Notes: generated from the sequence alone by a model not told the origin. Positions 8,603 through 17,764 are shown, counted from the stretch's first letter. The stretch: DNA of 64,000 nucleotides from Bacteroidota bacterium (GCA_023424395.1 JAFADY010000037.1:1-64000); one strand, 5' to 3'. Numbers and translations: made by a program.

Positions 8603-10672
8603 TTAATTTACCATACTTCCCGGCAACACTTCTTTCGACGGCTCAATCAACGACAATGAGCCATCGGCATTTTCAGCCGATAGAATCATTCCTTCCGACA
8701 TAATGCCGCGCAATTTACGCGGTTCGAGATTGGCGATAAAACACACCTGCTTGCCCACCAACTCTTGGGGATTGGGATAAAATTCGGCAATACCCGATAA
8801 AATGGTGCGTTTGTTAAGTCCATCGTCGAGCAGAAATCGGAGTAGTTTATCTGCCTTCGGCACTTTTTCACATTCCAGAACGGTTCCCACGCGGATGTCG
8901 AGTTTGCCGAAATCATCGTAAACAATACTGCCTTTTATCGGAGTTACGTCCCCCCTCTCTTGCGGAGAGGGGTCGGGGGAGAGGCCGGCTTCATTGGCTT
9001 TTTTCGTATCCAGCAGTTTTTGTACCTGTTTTTCGATGGTTTCGTCTTCGATTTTTTCGAAAAGGAGTTCTGCTTGTCCCAATTTATGCCCTTCGGGCAA
9101 TAGGTCGAAATTACCTATTTGTTCCCAATCGAATTTCGCGGTGTTAAGGAAGGAGTAAATTTTCTGCGTAGAGAAAGGCAAAAACGGTTCACACACGATA
9201 GCCAGATTCGCCACCATTTGCAACGACAAATTCAAGATGGTAGCCGTACGGCTCATATCGGTTTTAGCCGTTTTCCACGGTTCGGTGTCGGCTAAGTATT
9301 TGTTGCCGATGCGGGCAAGGTTCATCGCCTCTTTTTGCGCTTCGCGGAAGTGATACGTTTCGAGATTGTACTCCACGGCTTGTTTCACCTGTTTGGCTTC
9401 GGCAATGGTTTCTTTGTCGTAATCGGTTAGTTCGCCAAGCGCAGGGACGTTGTTGTCGAAATATTTCTGCGTGAGCACTAACGCGCGGTTGATGAAGTTC
9501 CCGAGCACGGCAACCAATTCGTTGTTGTTGCGCGCCTGAAAGTCTTTCCACGTAAAGTCGTTGTCTTTGGTTTCGGGCGCGTTTGCCGTGAGCGCGTAGC
9601 GCAAAACGTCCTGTTTGCCCGGAAATTCTTCCAGATATTCGTGGAGCCACACCGCCCAGTTACGCGAAGTGGATATTTTGTCGTTTTCGAGGTTCAAAAA
9701 TTCGTTTGCCGGAACGTTTTCGGGCAAAATATAGGAGCCTTCGGCTTTGAGCATCGCCGGAAAAACGATACAATGGAAAACAATGTTGTCTTTCCCGATG
9801 AAATGGACTAATTTGGTGTCTTCGTCTTTCCACCATTTTTCCCAATCATTGGGCAACAATTCTTTTGTGTTGGAAATATACCCGATGGGCGCGTCGAACC
9901 ACACATAAAGTACTTTTCCTTCGCCGCCTTCCACGGGAACGGGCACGCCCCAGTCGAGGTCGCGGCTCACAGCGCGCGGTTGCAGTCCAAGGTCGAGCCA
10001 CGATTTACATTGTCCGTACACGTTCGATTTCCACTCTTTGTGATCTTCCAGGATCCATTGGCGCAGCCACGCTTCGTGTTTGTCGAGCGGCAAGTACCAA
10101 TGTTTGGTTTTGCGCATAACGGGCACGCTACCGCTAAGGGTTGATTTCGGGTTAATTAAATCCGTGGGGCTGAGCGATGTTCCGCAATGCTCGCATTGGT
10201 CGCCGTAGGCTTTATCGTTGTGGCAATGGGGACACTCGCCGGTAATATAGCGATCGGCAAGAAATTGACCGGCTTCTTCGTCGTAATATTGTTCGCTTTC
10301 AATTTCCTGAAAATCACCTTTTTCGTAAAGTTTCAAAAAGAAATCCGATGCCGTTTTCTTGTGAATATCCGATGTGGTACGCGAATAAATATCGAACGAA
10401 ATTCCGAACTCCTCAAACGATTTTTTGATGATATTGTGGTATCTGTCCACGATATCCTGAGGCGTAACGCCTTCTTTACGAGCGCGGATGGTAATAGGAA
10501 TTCCGTGTTCGTCCGAACCACCGATGAAAAGGGTTTCTTTGCCTTTCAGGCGGGAATATCTTGCGTAAATATCGGCGGGAATATAAGCTCCGGCCAAGTG
10601 TCCGAGGTGAAGGGGCCCGTTTGCATACGGTAATGCCGATGTGATGAGCGTGCGTTTGAATTGTTTTGACAT
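8603..10672 (-). CDS. metG: Methionyl-tRNA synthetase with C-terminal tRNA-binding domain
   Basis: Charges tRNA-Met in the cytosol. The 689-residue product begins MSKQFKRTLITSALPYANG with the HIGH-type motif PLHLGHLAGAY. Zinc-binding CPHC and CEHC follow at about 150-170, and the KMSKS-type lysine site is seen as NDKISTSRN. The last 105 residues form an EMAP-II-like tRNA-binding domain beginning FGKLDIRVGTVL. The linker before that domain contains GLSPDPSPQERG, encoded by a GC-rich hairpin repeat (8950-8986) that looks inserted in frame. Longer in-frame starts exist, but the product of the ATG at 10672 starts like family members, and a TAACTTTG box lies 57 bp upstream. Confidence 0.97.
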   Translation of the reverse strand: MSKQFKRTLITSALPYANGPLHLGHLAGAYIPADIYARYSRLKGKETLFIGGSDEHGIPITIRARKEGVTPQDIVDRYHNIIKKSFEEFGISFDIYSRTTSDIHKKTASDFFLKLYEKGDFQEIESEQYYDEEAGQFLADRYITGECPHCHNDKAYGDQCEHCGTSLSPTDLINPKSTLSGSVPVMRKTKHWYLPLDKHEAWLRQWILEDHKEWKSNVYGQCKSWLDLGLQPRAVSRDLDWGVPVPVEGGEGKVLYVWFDAPIGYISNTKELLPNDWEKWWKDEDTKLVHFIGKDNIVFHCIVFPAMLKAEGSYILPENVPANEFLNLENDKISTSRNWAVWLHEYLEEFPGKQDVLRYALTANAPETKDNDFTWKDFQARNNNELVAVLGNFINRALVLTQKYFDNNVPALGELTDYDKETIAEAKQVKQAVEYNLETYHFREAQKEAMNLARIGNKYLADTEPWKTAKTDMSRTATILNLSLQMVANLAIVCEPFLPFSTQKIYSFLNTAKFDWEQIGNFDLLPEGHKLGQAELLFEKIEDETIEKQVQKLLDTKKANEAGLSPDPSPQERGDVTPIKGSIVYDDFGKLDIRVGTVLECEKVPKADKLLRFLLDDGLNKRTILSGIAEFYPNPQELVGKQVCFIANLEPRKLRGIMSEGMILSAENADGSLSLIEPSKEVLPGSMVN
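8950..8986. repeat. GC-rich hairpin repeat translated in frame within metG
   Basis: CCCCTCTC (8952-8959) pairs with GAGAGGGG (8965-8972) around a 5-base loop, and the unit continues TCGGGGGAGAGG. It matches a kind of dispersed bacterial repeat usually found between genes. Here it encodes SPDPSPQERG in the linker ahead of the tRNA-binding domain and keeps the frame open. Confidence 0.7.
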
Positions 10673-10728
10673 ATTTGAGTTGTGTGGTATGTGGTTTGCG
10701 TTATGTGGACACAAACCAAATTGAAGCG

Positions 10729-10736
10729 CAAAGTTA
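10729..10736 (-). promoter_or_regulatory. Promoter -7 box of metG
   Basis: Reads TAACTTTG on the minus strand, about 57 bp before the ATG at 10672. Confidence 0.5.
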
Positions 10737-10803
10737 CTAAAAATTGCTGTTTGTTGAAGGAAACAACCTTGCTTTTTAGTTGTTATACAAGAAAAACAGT
10801 TTT

Positions 10804-11592
10804 ATGAATTTCAATATAAAAGGAAAAACCGCTATTATCGGCGGGAGCAGTAAGGGATTGGGAAAAGCGTGCGCCGTTGCGTTGGCGCGCGAAAGCGTGA
10901 ACATTGTTTTGCTCGCCCGTGACGAAGAAGCGTTGCTGAAAACTAAAGCGGAAATTGGAGGATTAGGTGTTGAGGTGCTGGCGTTATCGGTAGATATGGC
11001 CTCGGCTGAAGATAACCGACGGATTGTGGACGAGACCATCCGTAAATTCGGACGAATTGATATTCTCGTGAATAATTCCGGTGGCCCGAAACCGGGAACG
11101 TTTCGCGATATTTCGGAAAATGATTTGGACGATGCTTATAACTCCGTACTGAAATACAATATCAGAATGATACAGAGTTGTTTGCCGCACATGGAAAAGA
11201 ACGGTTGGGGGAGAATTGTGAATATAACGTCGATTTCGGTGAAAGAGCCGATTCCGAACCTGATTTTGTCGAATATTTTCCGTTCGGCGGTGGTAAGTTT
11301 TGCCAAAAGCATCAGTAAAGAACTTATTTCCAAAGGGATTACAATCAATAACGTTGCTCCCGGATATTTCAAAACCGATCGGGTAACACAATTAATGAAA
11401 GCCCGCTCTGAAGCCGAAGGCATTTCGATGGATGAATACGAACAGAAAGCTATTCAGGATTTTCCGAACAAACGGTATATGGATCCGCAGGAATTAGGCG
11501 ATTTGGTGTGTTTCTTGTGCTCCGAAAGCGCGAAATCGATAAACGGAGCAACAATTCCCATTGATGGGGGAATGTTGAGTGGGTTGTTGTAA
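10804..11592 (+). CDS. SDR-family protein lacking the catalytic Tyr/Lys
   Basis: 262 residues with a Rossmann fold of the short-chain dehydrogenase/reductase family. The cofactor loop reads GGSSKGLGKA and the NNSG motif is present (LVNNSGGP). The serine strand is NITSISV. Where active members have YxxxK, this protein reads LSNIFRSAVVSF, so both the catalytic Tyr and Lys appear replaced (Ser and Arg in my alignment by eye). A divergent branch close to 3-oxoacyl-ACP reductases is known to lack a perfect tetrad, so this is likely a family trait. The ATG at 10804 is chosen; the longer form starts with TTG. It is divergent from metG. The substrate is unknown. Confidence 0.85.
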   Translation: MNFNIKGKTAIIGGSSKGLGKACAVALARESVNIVLLARDEEALLKTKAEIGGLGVEVLALSVDMASAEDNRRIVDETIRKFGRIDILVNNSGGPKPGTFRDISENDLDDAYNSVLKYNIRMIQSCLPHMEKNGWGRIVNITSISVKEPIPNLILSNIFRSAVVSFAKSISKELISKGITINNVAPGYFKTDRVTQLMKARSEAEGISMDEYEQKAIQDFPNKRYMDPQELGDLVCFLCSESAKSINGATIPIDGGMLSGLL

Positions 11593-11675
11593 AATCCACT
11601 TGCGAAGCTAAACTTAAATTTTTACTATCTTAAATTATAAATTCCTATCTTTACCAATTAAAACTTCAATTCCTG

Positions 11676-12743
11676 ATGAAACGAAGATTATTGCTTTTGT
11701 TTTCTGTTTTTTTAAGTTACTTTCCTGCTCACGCGCAAGAATACAATTGGGGGGTGAATTTCGATTATTTTTTCGATAATACCGAATATGGCAAATCTTC
11801 TCATATGGATTCTGAAACCATGAACGGTATTTGGATAGCTCCTATCGGTAGCATAATTTGGGACAACCGCCATTCGGTGAATGCCGGGGTTAATCTCTTG
11901 AAAATTCCCGGAATGGAAATGGTTATTGACAAAGCACACGTAACCATGTATTATCAGTATAAAACCGATAAAATTCTTTTCAGGGCAGGTTCTTTTTCAC
12001 GCAGAGATGTGTTGGGTAATTACAACAATTTCTTCTTCAAAGATTCGGTTAATAATTTCATGCCGTTAATGCAAGGTATTTTCTGGCAAATGGGAAATAA
12101 CGATAATTTTTTTAATGCTTGGTTCGACAGAACCGGTTATGCCACTCCAACCAAACGCGAGCATTTTTTTGTGGGATTGTCGGGTAAATTTTCGAGAGGT
12201 CTATTTTTTGCCGATTTTCAATCGTATATGTTTCATTATTCAAATACAAGGCCTTCAACTCCGGGACTGGGAGTAAGCGAAAATTTACAAATGCAAGCAT
12301 CTGTCGGATTGCAATATGCCCATCAAAACAGTCTCTTAGGATTAATTTCTGTTGGAACATTACTTGGTTACGAAAGAGACCGTCGTTTTGAGAACGAATT
12401 TTATAAACCGGTTGGTTTCGTTATGAGAGGCGACTTGGAATACGCAGGCATCGGGACAAGAAATATTTTGTATGTGGGCGACAACAGACAACGATTGGCC
12501 GATACATCCGGCAGTGAATTATACTGGGGAACACAATTTCTCAGAGAAAAGTTTTACCTCGAAAATGAATGGTACATCCGTTTGATAGAATCAGAAAGAA
12601 TAAAAGCGCGGTTCAATTGTAACCTGCATTTTTCAGAAGGCAATGTTATGTTTCAGCAAATGCTTACCGTATCGGCCTCCATTGGAAACTCCATCGGAAA
12701 TTCAAAAATAGTTTATCCCTGGATGGAAATATTCGGCCTCTAA
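11676..12743 (+). CDS. Secreted, probably outer-membrane, beta-barrel protein
   Basis: 355 residues with a signal peptide ending at AHAQ (residue 21). The remainder is rich in aromatic and glycine residues in alternating pattern (FFVGLSGKFSRGLFFADFQSYMF, ASVGLQYAHQNSLLGLISVGTLLGY), typical of outer-membrane barrels. No family is recognised with certainty. It starts 83 bp after the SDR gene and is 15 bp ahead of ligA, so it may share a transcript with the ligase although no shared function is apparent. A TATCTTTA sequence near 11647 is a weak promoter candidate. Confidence 0.75.
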   Translation: MKRRLLLLFSVFLSYFPAHAQEYNWGVNFDYFFDNTEYGKSSHMDSETMNGIWIAPIGSIIWDNRHSVNAGVNLLKIPGMEMVIDKAHVTMYYQYKTDKILFRAGSFSRRDVLGNYNNFFFKDSVNNFMPLMQGIFWQMGNNDNFFNAWFDRTGYATPTKREHFFVGLSGKFSRGLFFADFQSYMFHYSNTRPSTPGLGVSENLQMQASVGLQYAHQNSLLGLISVGTLLGYERDRRFENEFYKPVGFVMRGDLEYAGIGTRNILYVGDNRQRLADTSGSELYWGTQFLREKFYLENEWYIRLIESERIKARFNCNLHFSEGNVMFQQMLTVSASIGNSIGNSKIVYPWMEIFGL

Positions 12744-12758
12744 ATGTAAAAACAAAAA

Positions 12759-14792
12759 ATGAACGATTTATTTAACAATAATCCATCCCAATCTTCAGCT
12801 GATTTAAAGATAATAGAAGAACTCCGCCGTAAATTGCACGAGCATAATTACAATTACTATGTATTATCTCAACCAACGATTTCTGATTTCGAATTCGATG
12901 CGCTGATGCGCCAACTCATAGAGTTGGAAGAAGCACATCCCGAATATTACGATCCGAACTCGCCTTCTGTGCGCGTGGGAAGTGACATTAACAAAAACTT
13001 TGTTCAGGAGAAACATCGCTACCCGATGTTATCGTTACAAAATACCTACTCAGAAGCGGAAGTAACTGAATTTTACAACAGGGTAAAACGTACTTTGAAT
13101 GAAGATTTCGAAGTTGTTTGCGAGCTTAAATACGATGGCACGTCCATTTCTCTTATCTACGAAAACAAAAAGCTCTCAAAGGCCATTACACGCGGCGACG
13201 GTAAACAAGGCGATGATGTAACGGCTAACGTGAGAACGATCCGAAGCGTACCGCTTATCTTGAAAGGCGATGATGTGCCTGGATATGTTGAAGTGAGGGG
13301 AGAGATCATGATGCCTTGGAGCGTTTTTGAGGAGTTAAATAAAGAACGTGAAGAACAAGAAGAACCGTTGTTCGCCAATCCGCGAAATGCTGCATCGGGA
13401 ACGCTGAAGATGCAAGACTCAAAAATAGTCGCTTCCCGTAAATTGGATTCCTACATGTATTATTTGTTGGGAGAAAATTTGCCTACCGATAGCCATTTCG
13501 AAAATATGAAAATAGCCCAAAAGTGGGGATTACGGGTTTCCGAAGCGATAAAAAAATGCAAAACACTTGATGAGGTTTTCGAGTTTCTTAAACATTGGAA
13601 TATAGAACGAAAAAACCTTCCGGTAGCTACTGATGGCGTTGTACTGAAAGTGGATTCACTTTCACAGCAACGCAATCTCGGCTCCACTTCCAAGTTCCCC
13701 CGATGGTCGATAGCGTATAAATTCAACGCCGAACAAGCCATCACAAGGCTCCAATCCGTTTCTTATCAAGTTGGCCGTACCGGCGCGATAACGCCTGTTG
13801 CCAATCTCGATCCCGTACTGCTTTCCGGCACTACTGTTAAACGGGCTTCCTTATACAACGAAGACGCCATATTGGCGTTGGATTTACATATCGGAGATAT
13901 GGTTTATGTGGAAAAAGGCGGCGAAATAATACCCAAAATTACCGGAGTTGATAAAGAAGCCCGTTTTATGGTGGGCGATAAATTTACTTTTGCGAAACGT
14001 TGTCCCGATTGTGGTGCTACATTGGTTCGCAACGAAGATGAAGCAGTGCATTACTGTCCGAATTCCGAAAGTTGCCCACCTCAAATAAAAGGCAGAATTG
14101 AGCATTTTGTTACCCGCAAAGCAATGAATATTGCCATTGGCCCGGAAACCATTAATTTATTGTACGATAAAAATCTTATTAGAGATGCGGCCGATCTTTA
14201 CGATTTGCGTTTTGATGATCTGATTCATTTGGAAAGATGGGCGGAGACAAGCGCCAATAATCTTTTAACGAGTATAGAAAAATCGAAATCCGTTTCTTAC
14301 GAACGGGTATTATTTGCTCTCGGGATCCGTTATGTGGGCGAAACGGTAGCACAAAAATTAGCGCAGGCCTTCCCCAATATCGATTTACTGGCTCAGGCAA
14401 ACATAGAACAACTTACATTGGTTGAGGAAATTGGCGACCGAATTGCCCAAAGTGTTAAGGATTACTTCTCGAACGAAGTATTTATCAAATTTATCGGACG
14501 ATTAAAAGAAAAAAATCTTCAATTCTCGCTTTCAGAAGATATTTTAGCCAAAAAAACGGATAAATTAAAGGGCTTGACAATTGTTATCAGCGGGACTTTC
14601 GATTTGCATTCTCGAGATGAATACAAAGCCATGATTTTGCAAAACGGCGGAAAAAACAGCGGTTCGGTATCGAAAAATACAGATTTCATACTAGCCGGAG
14701 ACAATATGGGACCCGGAAAATTAGAAAAAGCAGAAAAATTAGGCGTAAAAATTATAAATGAGCAAGATTTTTTAAAAATGGTAGAACAATAA
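12759..14792 (+). CDS. ligA: NAD-dependent DNA ligase
   Basis: Seals nicks in DNA using NAD+, in replication and repair. The 677 residues match the family. In order: the Ia domain with YYVLSQPTISDFEFDALM; the adenylation domain with CELKYDG, where K124 is the nucleotidyl acceptor; the OB fold; a four-cysteine zinc finger at about 415-437 (CPDC...C...C); helix-hairpin-helix repeats (LGIRYVGETVAQKLA, LVEEIGDRIAQSV); and a C-terminal BRCT domain from about residue 600 (GLTIVISGTF). All domains are present and uninterrupted. It starts 15 bp after the preceding gene with no Shine-Dalgarno sequence. Confidence 0.98.
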   Translation: MNDLFNNNPSQSSADLKIIEELRRKLHEHNYNYYVLSQPTISDFEFDALMRQLIELEEAHPEYYDPNSPSVRVGSDINKNFVQEKHRYPMLSLQNTYSEAEVTEFYNRVKRTLNEDFEVVCELKYDGTSISLIYENKKLSKAITRGDGKQGDDVTANVRTIRSVPLILKGDDVPGYVEVRGEIMMPWSVFEELNKEREEQEEPLFANPRNAASGTLKMQDSKIVASRKLDSYMYYLLGENLPTDSHFENMKIAQKWGLRVSEAIKKCKTLDEVFEFLKHWNIERKNLPVATDGVVLKVDSLSQQRNLGSTSKFPRWSIAYKFNAEQAITRLQSVSYQVGRTGAITPVANLDPVLLSGTTVKRASLYNEDAILALDLHIGDMVYVEKGGEIIPKITGVDKEARFMVGDKFTFAKRCPDCGATLVRNEDEAVHYCPNSESCPPQIKGRIEHFVTRKAMNIAIGPETINLLYDKNLIRDAADLYDLRFDDLIHLERWAETSANNLLTSIEKSKSVSYERVLFALGIRYVGETVAQKLAQAFPNIDLLAQANIEQLTLVEEIGDRIAQSVKDYFSNEVFIKFIGRLKEKNLQFSLSEDILAKKTDKLKGLTIVISGTFDLHSRDEYKAMILQNGGKNSGSVSKNTDFILAGDNMGPGKLEKAEKLGVKIINEQDFLKMVEQ

Positions 14793-14808
14793 ATTTTAAA
14801 AATTGTTA

Positions 14809-14816
14809 TATCTTTG
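14809..14816 (+). promoter_or_regulatory. Promoter -7 box of the coiled-coil lipoprotein gene
   Basis: TATCTTTG, 57 bp ahead of the ATG at 14874. No obvious -33 TTG. Confidence 0.55.
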
Positions 14817-14873
14817 TAGCGCAAAATAATTCGTTTTATTTTGTAAAATTACGTTTAATTAAAAAAGGAAATT

Positions 14874-15392
14874 ATGAAAATCAAAAATTTAACTAAATCG
14901 GTTATGATTGTTGCTCTATTAGGAGCAGTTACATTGTCTTCTTGCGACAACACGAAACAAAATCGGAACACTACAGACGTTGACACTGCAGCGGTAGTTA
15001 TTCAAAATGACGATGTTGTAACACGTAAAGATTTTTCTGTTTACACCTACGAAGACAGAGAAAGAGTTGTAACAGAAGCCAATAGCGAATTAGACAGAAT
15101 GGAGCAAAACATTGCTGAAAGAAAAGCCAGATTAGAAGCAGAATCGGCTCAAATGACTGCGGAAGCAAGAGCTGATTATGAAAGAAGAATTGCTGAACTC
15201 GAAAGAGAAAGAGACGAATTCAGAGCTGAAGTTGACAAAGTACAAAATAGTACTGCAGAGAACTGGGAACAACTTAGAAGAGACATCGGTAATGCTTATG
15301 ACAGAGCAGCTGCCGGCGTTGAAAGAGGTTGGGAAAACTTCAAAGACGGAGTAGAAAAAGCCGCTAACGATGTAGAAGACGCAGTACAATAA
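14874..15392 (+). CDS. Coiled-coil lipoprotein
   Basis: 172 residues with a lipoprotein signal peptide; the lipobox TLSSC places the lipidated cysteine at residue 24, so the mature protein is membrane-anchored in the envelope. After a short Asp/Thr-rich spacer, residues 60-170 are almost wholly charged helix (Arg, Glu, Ala), with repeated ER and RAEVDK patterns typical of a coiled coil. I do not recognise a named family. It has its own promoter box and a strong terminator, so it is monocistronic. A structural or stress role in the envelope is possible but unproven. Confidence 0.8.
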   Translation: MKIKNLTKSVMIVALLGAVTLSSCDNTKQNRNTTDVDTAAVVIQNDDVVTRKDFSVYTYEDRERVVTEANSELDRMEQNIAERKARLEAESAQMTAEARADYERRIAELERERDEFRAEVDKVQNSTAENWEQLRRDIGNAYDRAAAGVERGWENFKDGVEKAANDVEDAVQ

Positions 15393-15413
15393 TAGTCTTA
15401 AGCAAAAATTACG

Positions 15414-15441
15414 AAAAAGGGAGTTAAAAACTCCCTTTTTT
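15414..15441. terminator. Bidirectional terminator between convergent genes
   Basis: Perfect 12-bp stem AAAAAGGGAGTT / AACTCCCTTTTT with a 3-base loop. It lies between the stops of the coiled-coil lipoprotein gene (plus) and the U32 gene (minus) and has a T run on either strand. Confidence 0.92.
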
Positions 15442-15442
15442 A

Positions 15443-16711
15443 TTATCTCTCATGAGCAGTTCCGCGTCGTTCTGCTTTTACCATTTTGTAAAGTTGGTCG
15501 TTGGGACGGATTTTTTCGGGAGTTTTTATAGAAAAAAATTGTCCTTTACTGGCTTGCGATACCGGCTTTAAATCTACCCGTATATCTTTGGCTTTCAGGA
15601 AAACTGCTCCTGTAGTGGGCCCGGTAATTAGTAGTTCGTCGCCCTCATTTACAGGTTGCGCCTCCACTAAAAATTCGCCTACGCTCAGATTTCCAAAAAA
15701 TTTAATGGCTTTGCCCACATATACTTTTCGTTTTGTTGCTCCAGAGCCGTAACGATGTGTCCACTCGCCGAGGCGTTGTCCCAGATAATATCCGTCCCAA
15801 AACCCCCGATTGAAAACCGCTGCCAGTTTTTCGTTCCAAATATCTATTTTTTTCTTTGTGAAATTATCGTTGCAATAAGCTTCGATAGCTTCTTTATAAC
15901 ATGAAGTTACAACACGCACATATTCGGGGCCGCGTGCACGCCCCTCGATTTTGAAAACCCGAACGCCCGCATCCATCATTTTATTCATAAAATGAATGGT
16001 TTTTAGGTCTTTCGGCGACATGATGTATTCATTGTCGATTTCAAGTTCAATTTCGCTGTCTTTGTCTTTAACTATATATCCGCGTCGGCAAATTTGGTTG
16101 CACGCCCCGCGGTTTGCCGATAAATCCTTTTCGTGAAGGCTTAGATAGCATTTTCCCGAAACTGCCATGCACAGCGCTCCGTGCGCAAACATTTCGATTC
16201 TGATGAGTTCACCCGAAGGGCCTTTTATTCGTTGTTCGGTAATATCCTTATGAATAGCCGCAACTTGATCCAGATTAAGTTCACGAGCCAAAACCACCAC
16301 ATCGGCAAATTGGGCGTAAAACTTCAGAGAATCGGTATTGGTAATATTTAGCTGCGTGGATAAATGAACTTCCACGCCAATGCTTCGCGCATACATCATC
16401 ACAGCTACATCTGCCGCAATTATTGCCGAGAGTCGGGCTTCCTTGGCAGCATCCACAACACGGCGCATTAATTCCATATCGTTGTTATAGATAATGGTAT
16501 TAACCGTGAGGTAGCTCTTAATACCGTTTTCTTTGCATATTTCGGCAATTTTGTGCAAGTCTTCGATGGTGAAATTATTAGAAGATTTGGCGCGCATATT
16601 TAATCCTTCTATGCCGAAATAAATGGAATCTGCCCCGCCCTGAATGGCCGCCATTAACGATTCGTAAGAACCAGCAGGCGACATAATTTCATAATCCTGA
16701 ATATTTTTCAT
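15443..16711 (-). CDS. U32 family protein (TrhP/YegQ-like, probable tRNA hydroxylation)
   Basis: 422 residues. The protein begins IMSPAGSYESLMAAIQGGADSIYFG, the hallmark of the U32 family, and has the family cysteine cluster (GALCMAVSGKCYLS followed by GACNQICRRGY), which in YegQ-type proteins binds an iron-sulfur cluster. The C-terminal third forms a small beta domain. Members of this branch act in prephenate-dependent 5-hydroxyuridine formation at tRNA position 34; others have been called collagenases on weak grounds. I favour the tRNA role by similarity. The ATG at 16711 is chosen, since the longer TTG start overlaps a TAATTTTG promoter box at 16742-16749. Confidence 0.88.
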   Translation of the reverse strand: MKNIQDYEIMSPAGSYESLMAAIQGGADSIYFGIEGLNMRAKSSNNFTIEDLHKIAEICKENGIKSYLTVNTIIYNNDMELMRRVVDAAKEARLSAIIAADVAVMMYARSIGVEVHLSTQLNITNTDSLKFYAQFADVVVLARELNLDQVAAIHKDITEQRIKGPSGELIRIEMFAHGALCMAVSGKCYLSLHEKDLSANRGACNQICRRGYIVKDKDSEIELEIDNEYIMSPKDLKTIHFMNKMMDAGVRVFKIEGRARGPEYVRVVTSCYKEAIEAYCNDNFTKKKIDIWNEKLAAVFNRGFWDGYYLGQRLGEWTHRYGSGATKRKVYVGKAIKFFGNLSVGEFLVEAQPVNEGDELLITGPTTGAVFLKAKDIRVDLKPVSQASKGQFFSIKTPEKIRPNDQLYKMVKAERRGTAHER

Positions 16712-16741
16712 TCTAAAACTGTCAAGCTGTAATTTGAGTTG

Positions 16742-16749
16742 CAAAATTA
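16742..16749 (-). promoter_or_regulatory. Promoter -7 box of the U32 gene
   Basis: Reads TAATTTTG on the minus strand, about 30 bp ahead of the ATG at 16711. Confidence 0.45.
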
Positions 16750-16843
16750 CAAAAAAATAAACAGGTTAAAAAATGGACTTTTCGCAAACTATTTAAATCG
16801 ATAATACGTTAATTGTAAGGATATAAAAATCAATGTAAAAATT

Positions 16844-17764
16844 ATGAATAACAAACATCTTTTACTCTTCGCTATAACTTTGTTGTTTGTATCGTGCGGA
16901 AGCCGGAAAAATGCACTTCCTCCGGATAGTGTTTACACAAAAAATGAGCAGGCTATGTTGTACGAGTATCCTAAATTAAACGGATATCATGCACAAGTAA
17001 TAAAAGTGGATCCGCGTGAATCGGAAGATAGGCTGAAAATACAAATTGTGCCCGGCAAACAAATGGAGATCGATTGCAACAAACACGGTTTACAGGGAAA
17101 ATACGAACGCAAAATGCTTGGAAATGGCGATACCTATTTCGTGTTTCTCTCAAAAGGAGAAGTGTTTTCTACAAAGATGGGATGCCCTGATAATACCAAA
17201 AGAATGTCTTTCGTTCCCGGCCCCACAATTTTTACTCCTTACAACAGCGCTCGTCCGTTTGTTGTTTACACGCCAACCGGTGTTGGTTTGAAATATCGTA
17301 TTTGGGAAGCGGATGAAACACTATATAATGTCAGTAACAAAATAGACTCATCCGTTAAAACCGATGCTGCTGATCTATTAAAAGCGTTTCCCGAATCGCT
17401 GCCGGGATATGACAGATATGTACTGTTATTAACTCCCTTATCTGAAAATCAGCAAACTACTGAAATGAAAGTAGAAATAATTCCCGGGAAGAACGAAAGG
17501 GTGGATTGCAACAAACATACATTGAACGGCAAATTGAGAACCGAAACTGTAGAAGGTTGGGGATTGGAATATTTGGTTTTCGATTCCGATGGAAAATACG
17601 CTTCAACCCGCATGGGATGCCCCGATCAAAAACTTTCGGAAGAATTTATATTTGGACAAACACAAACCATTTCATACAATAGCGATGTTCCCACCGTTAT
17701 CTTTGTGCCTAAAGGTTTTCAAGCAAAGTATCGGGTTTGGAAAAGCCCTGCGATTGTTTTGTAA
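16844..17764 (+). CDS. Lipoprotein with two tandem ecotin (serine protease inhibitor) domains
   Basis: 306 residues. A lipobox (FVSC, Cys18) anchors the protein in the envelope. Residues about 40-156 and 185-302 are both ecotin domains. Each carries the VDCN/IDCN and MGCPD cysteines that form the ecotin disulfide (C78-C114 and C222-C259) and the closing VYTP...KYRIW or VFVPKG...KYRVW strand. The reactive loop that reads STMMACPD in E. coli ecotin is STKMGCPD in the first domain (P1 = K111) and STRMGCPD in the second (P1 = R256), which predicts inhibition of trypsin-like proteases. Classical ecotin is a single soluble periplasmic domain that dimerises; here two copies are fused and lipid-anchored. 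It is transcribed alone, ahead of rpsF. Confidence 0.9.
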   Translation: MNNKHLLLFAITLLFVSCGSRKNALPPDSVYTKNEQAMLYEYPKLNGYHAQVIKVDPRESEDRLKIQIVPGKQMEIDCNKHGLQGKYERKMLGNGDTYFVFLSKGEVFSTKMGCPDNTKRMSFVPGPTIFTPYNSARPFVVYTPTGVGLKYRIWEADETLYNVSNKIDSSVKTDAADLLKAFPESLPGYDRYVLLLTPLSENQQTTEMKVEIIPGKNERVDCNKHTLNGKLRTETVEGWGLEYLVFDSDGKYASTRMGCPDQKLSEEFIFGQTQTISYNSDVPTVIFVPKGFQAKYRVWKSPAIVL

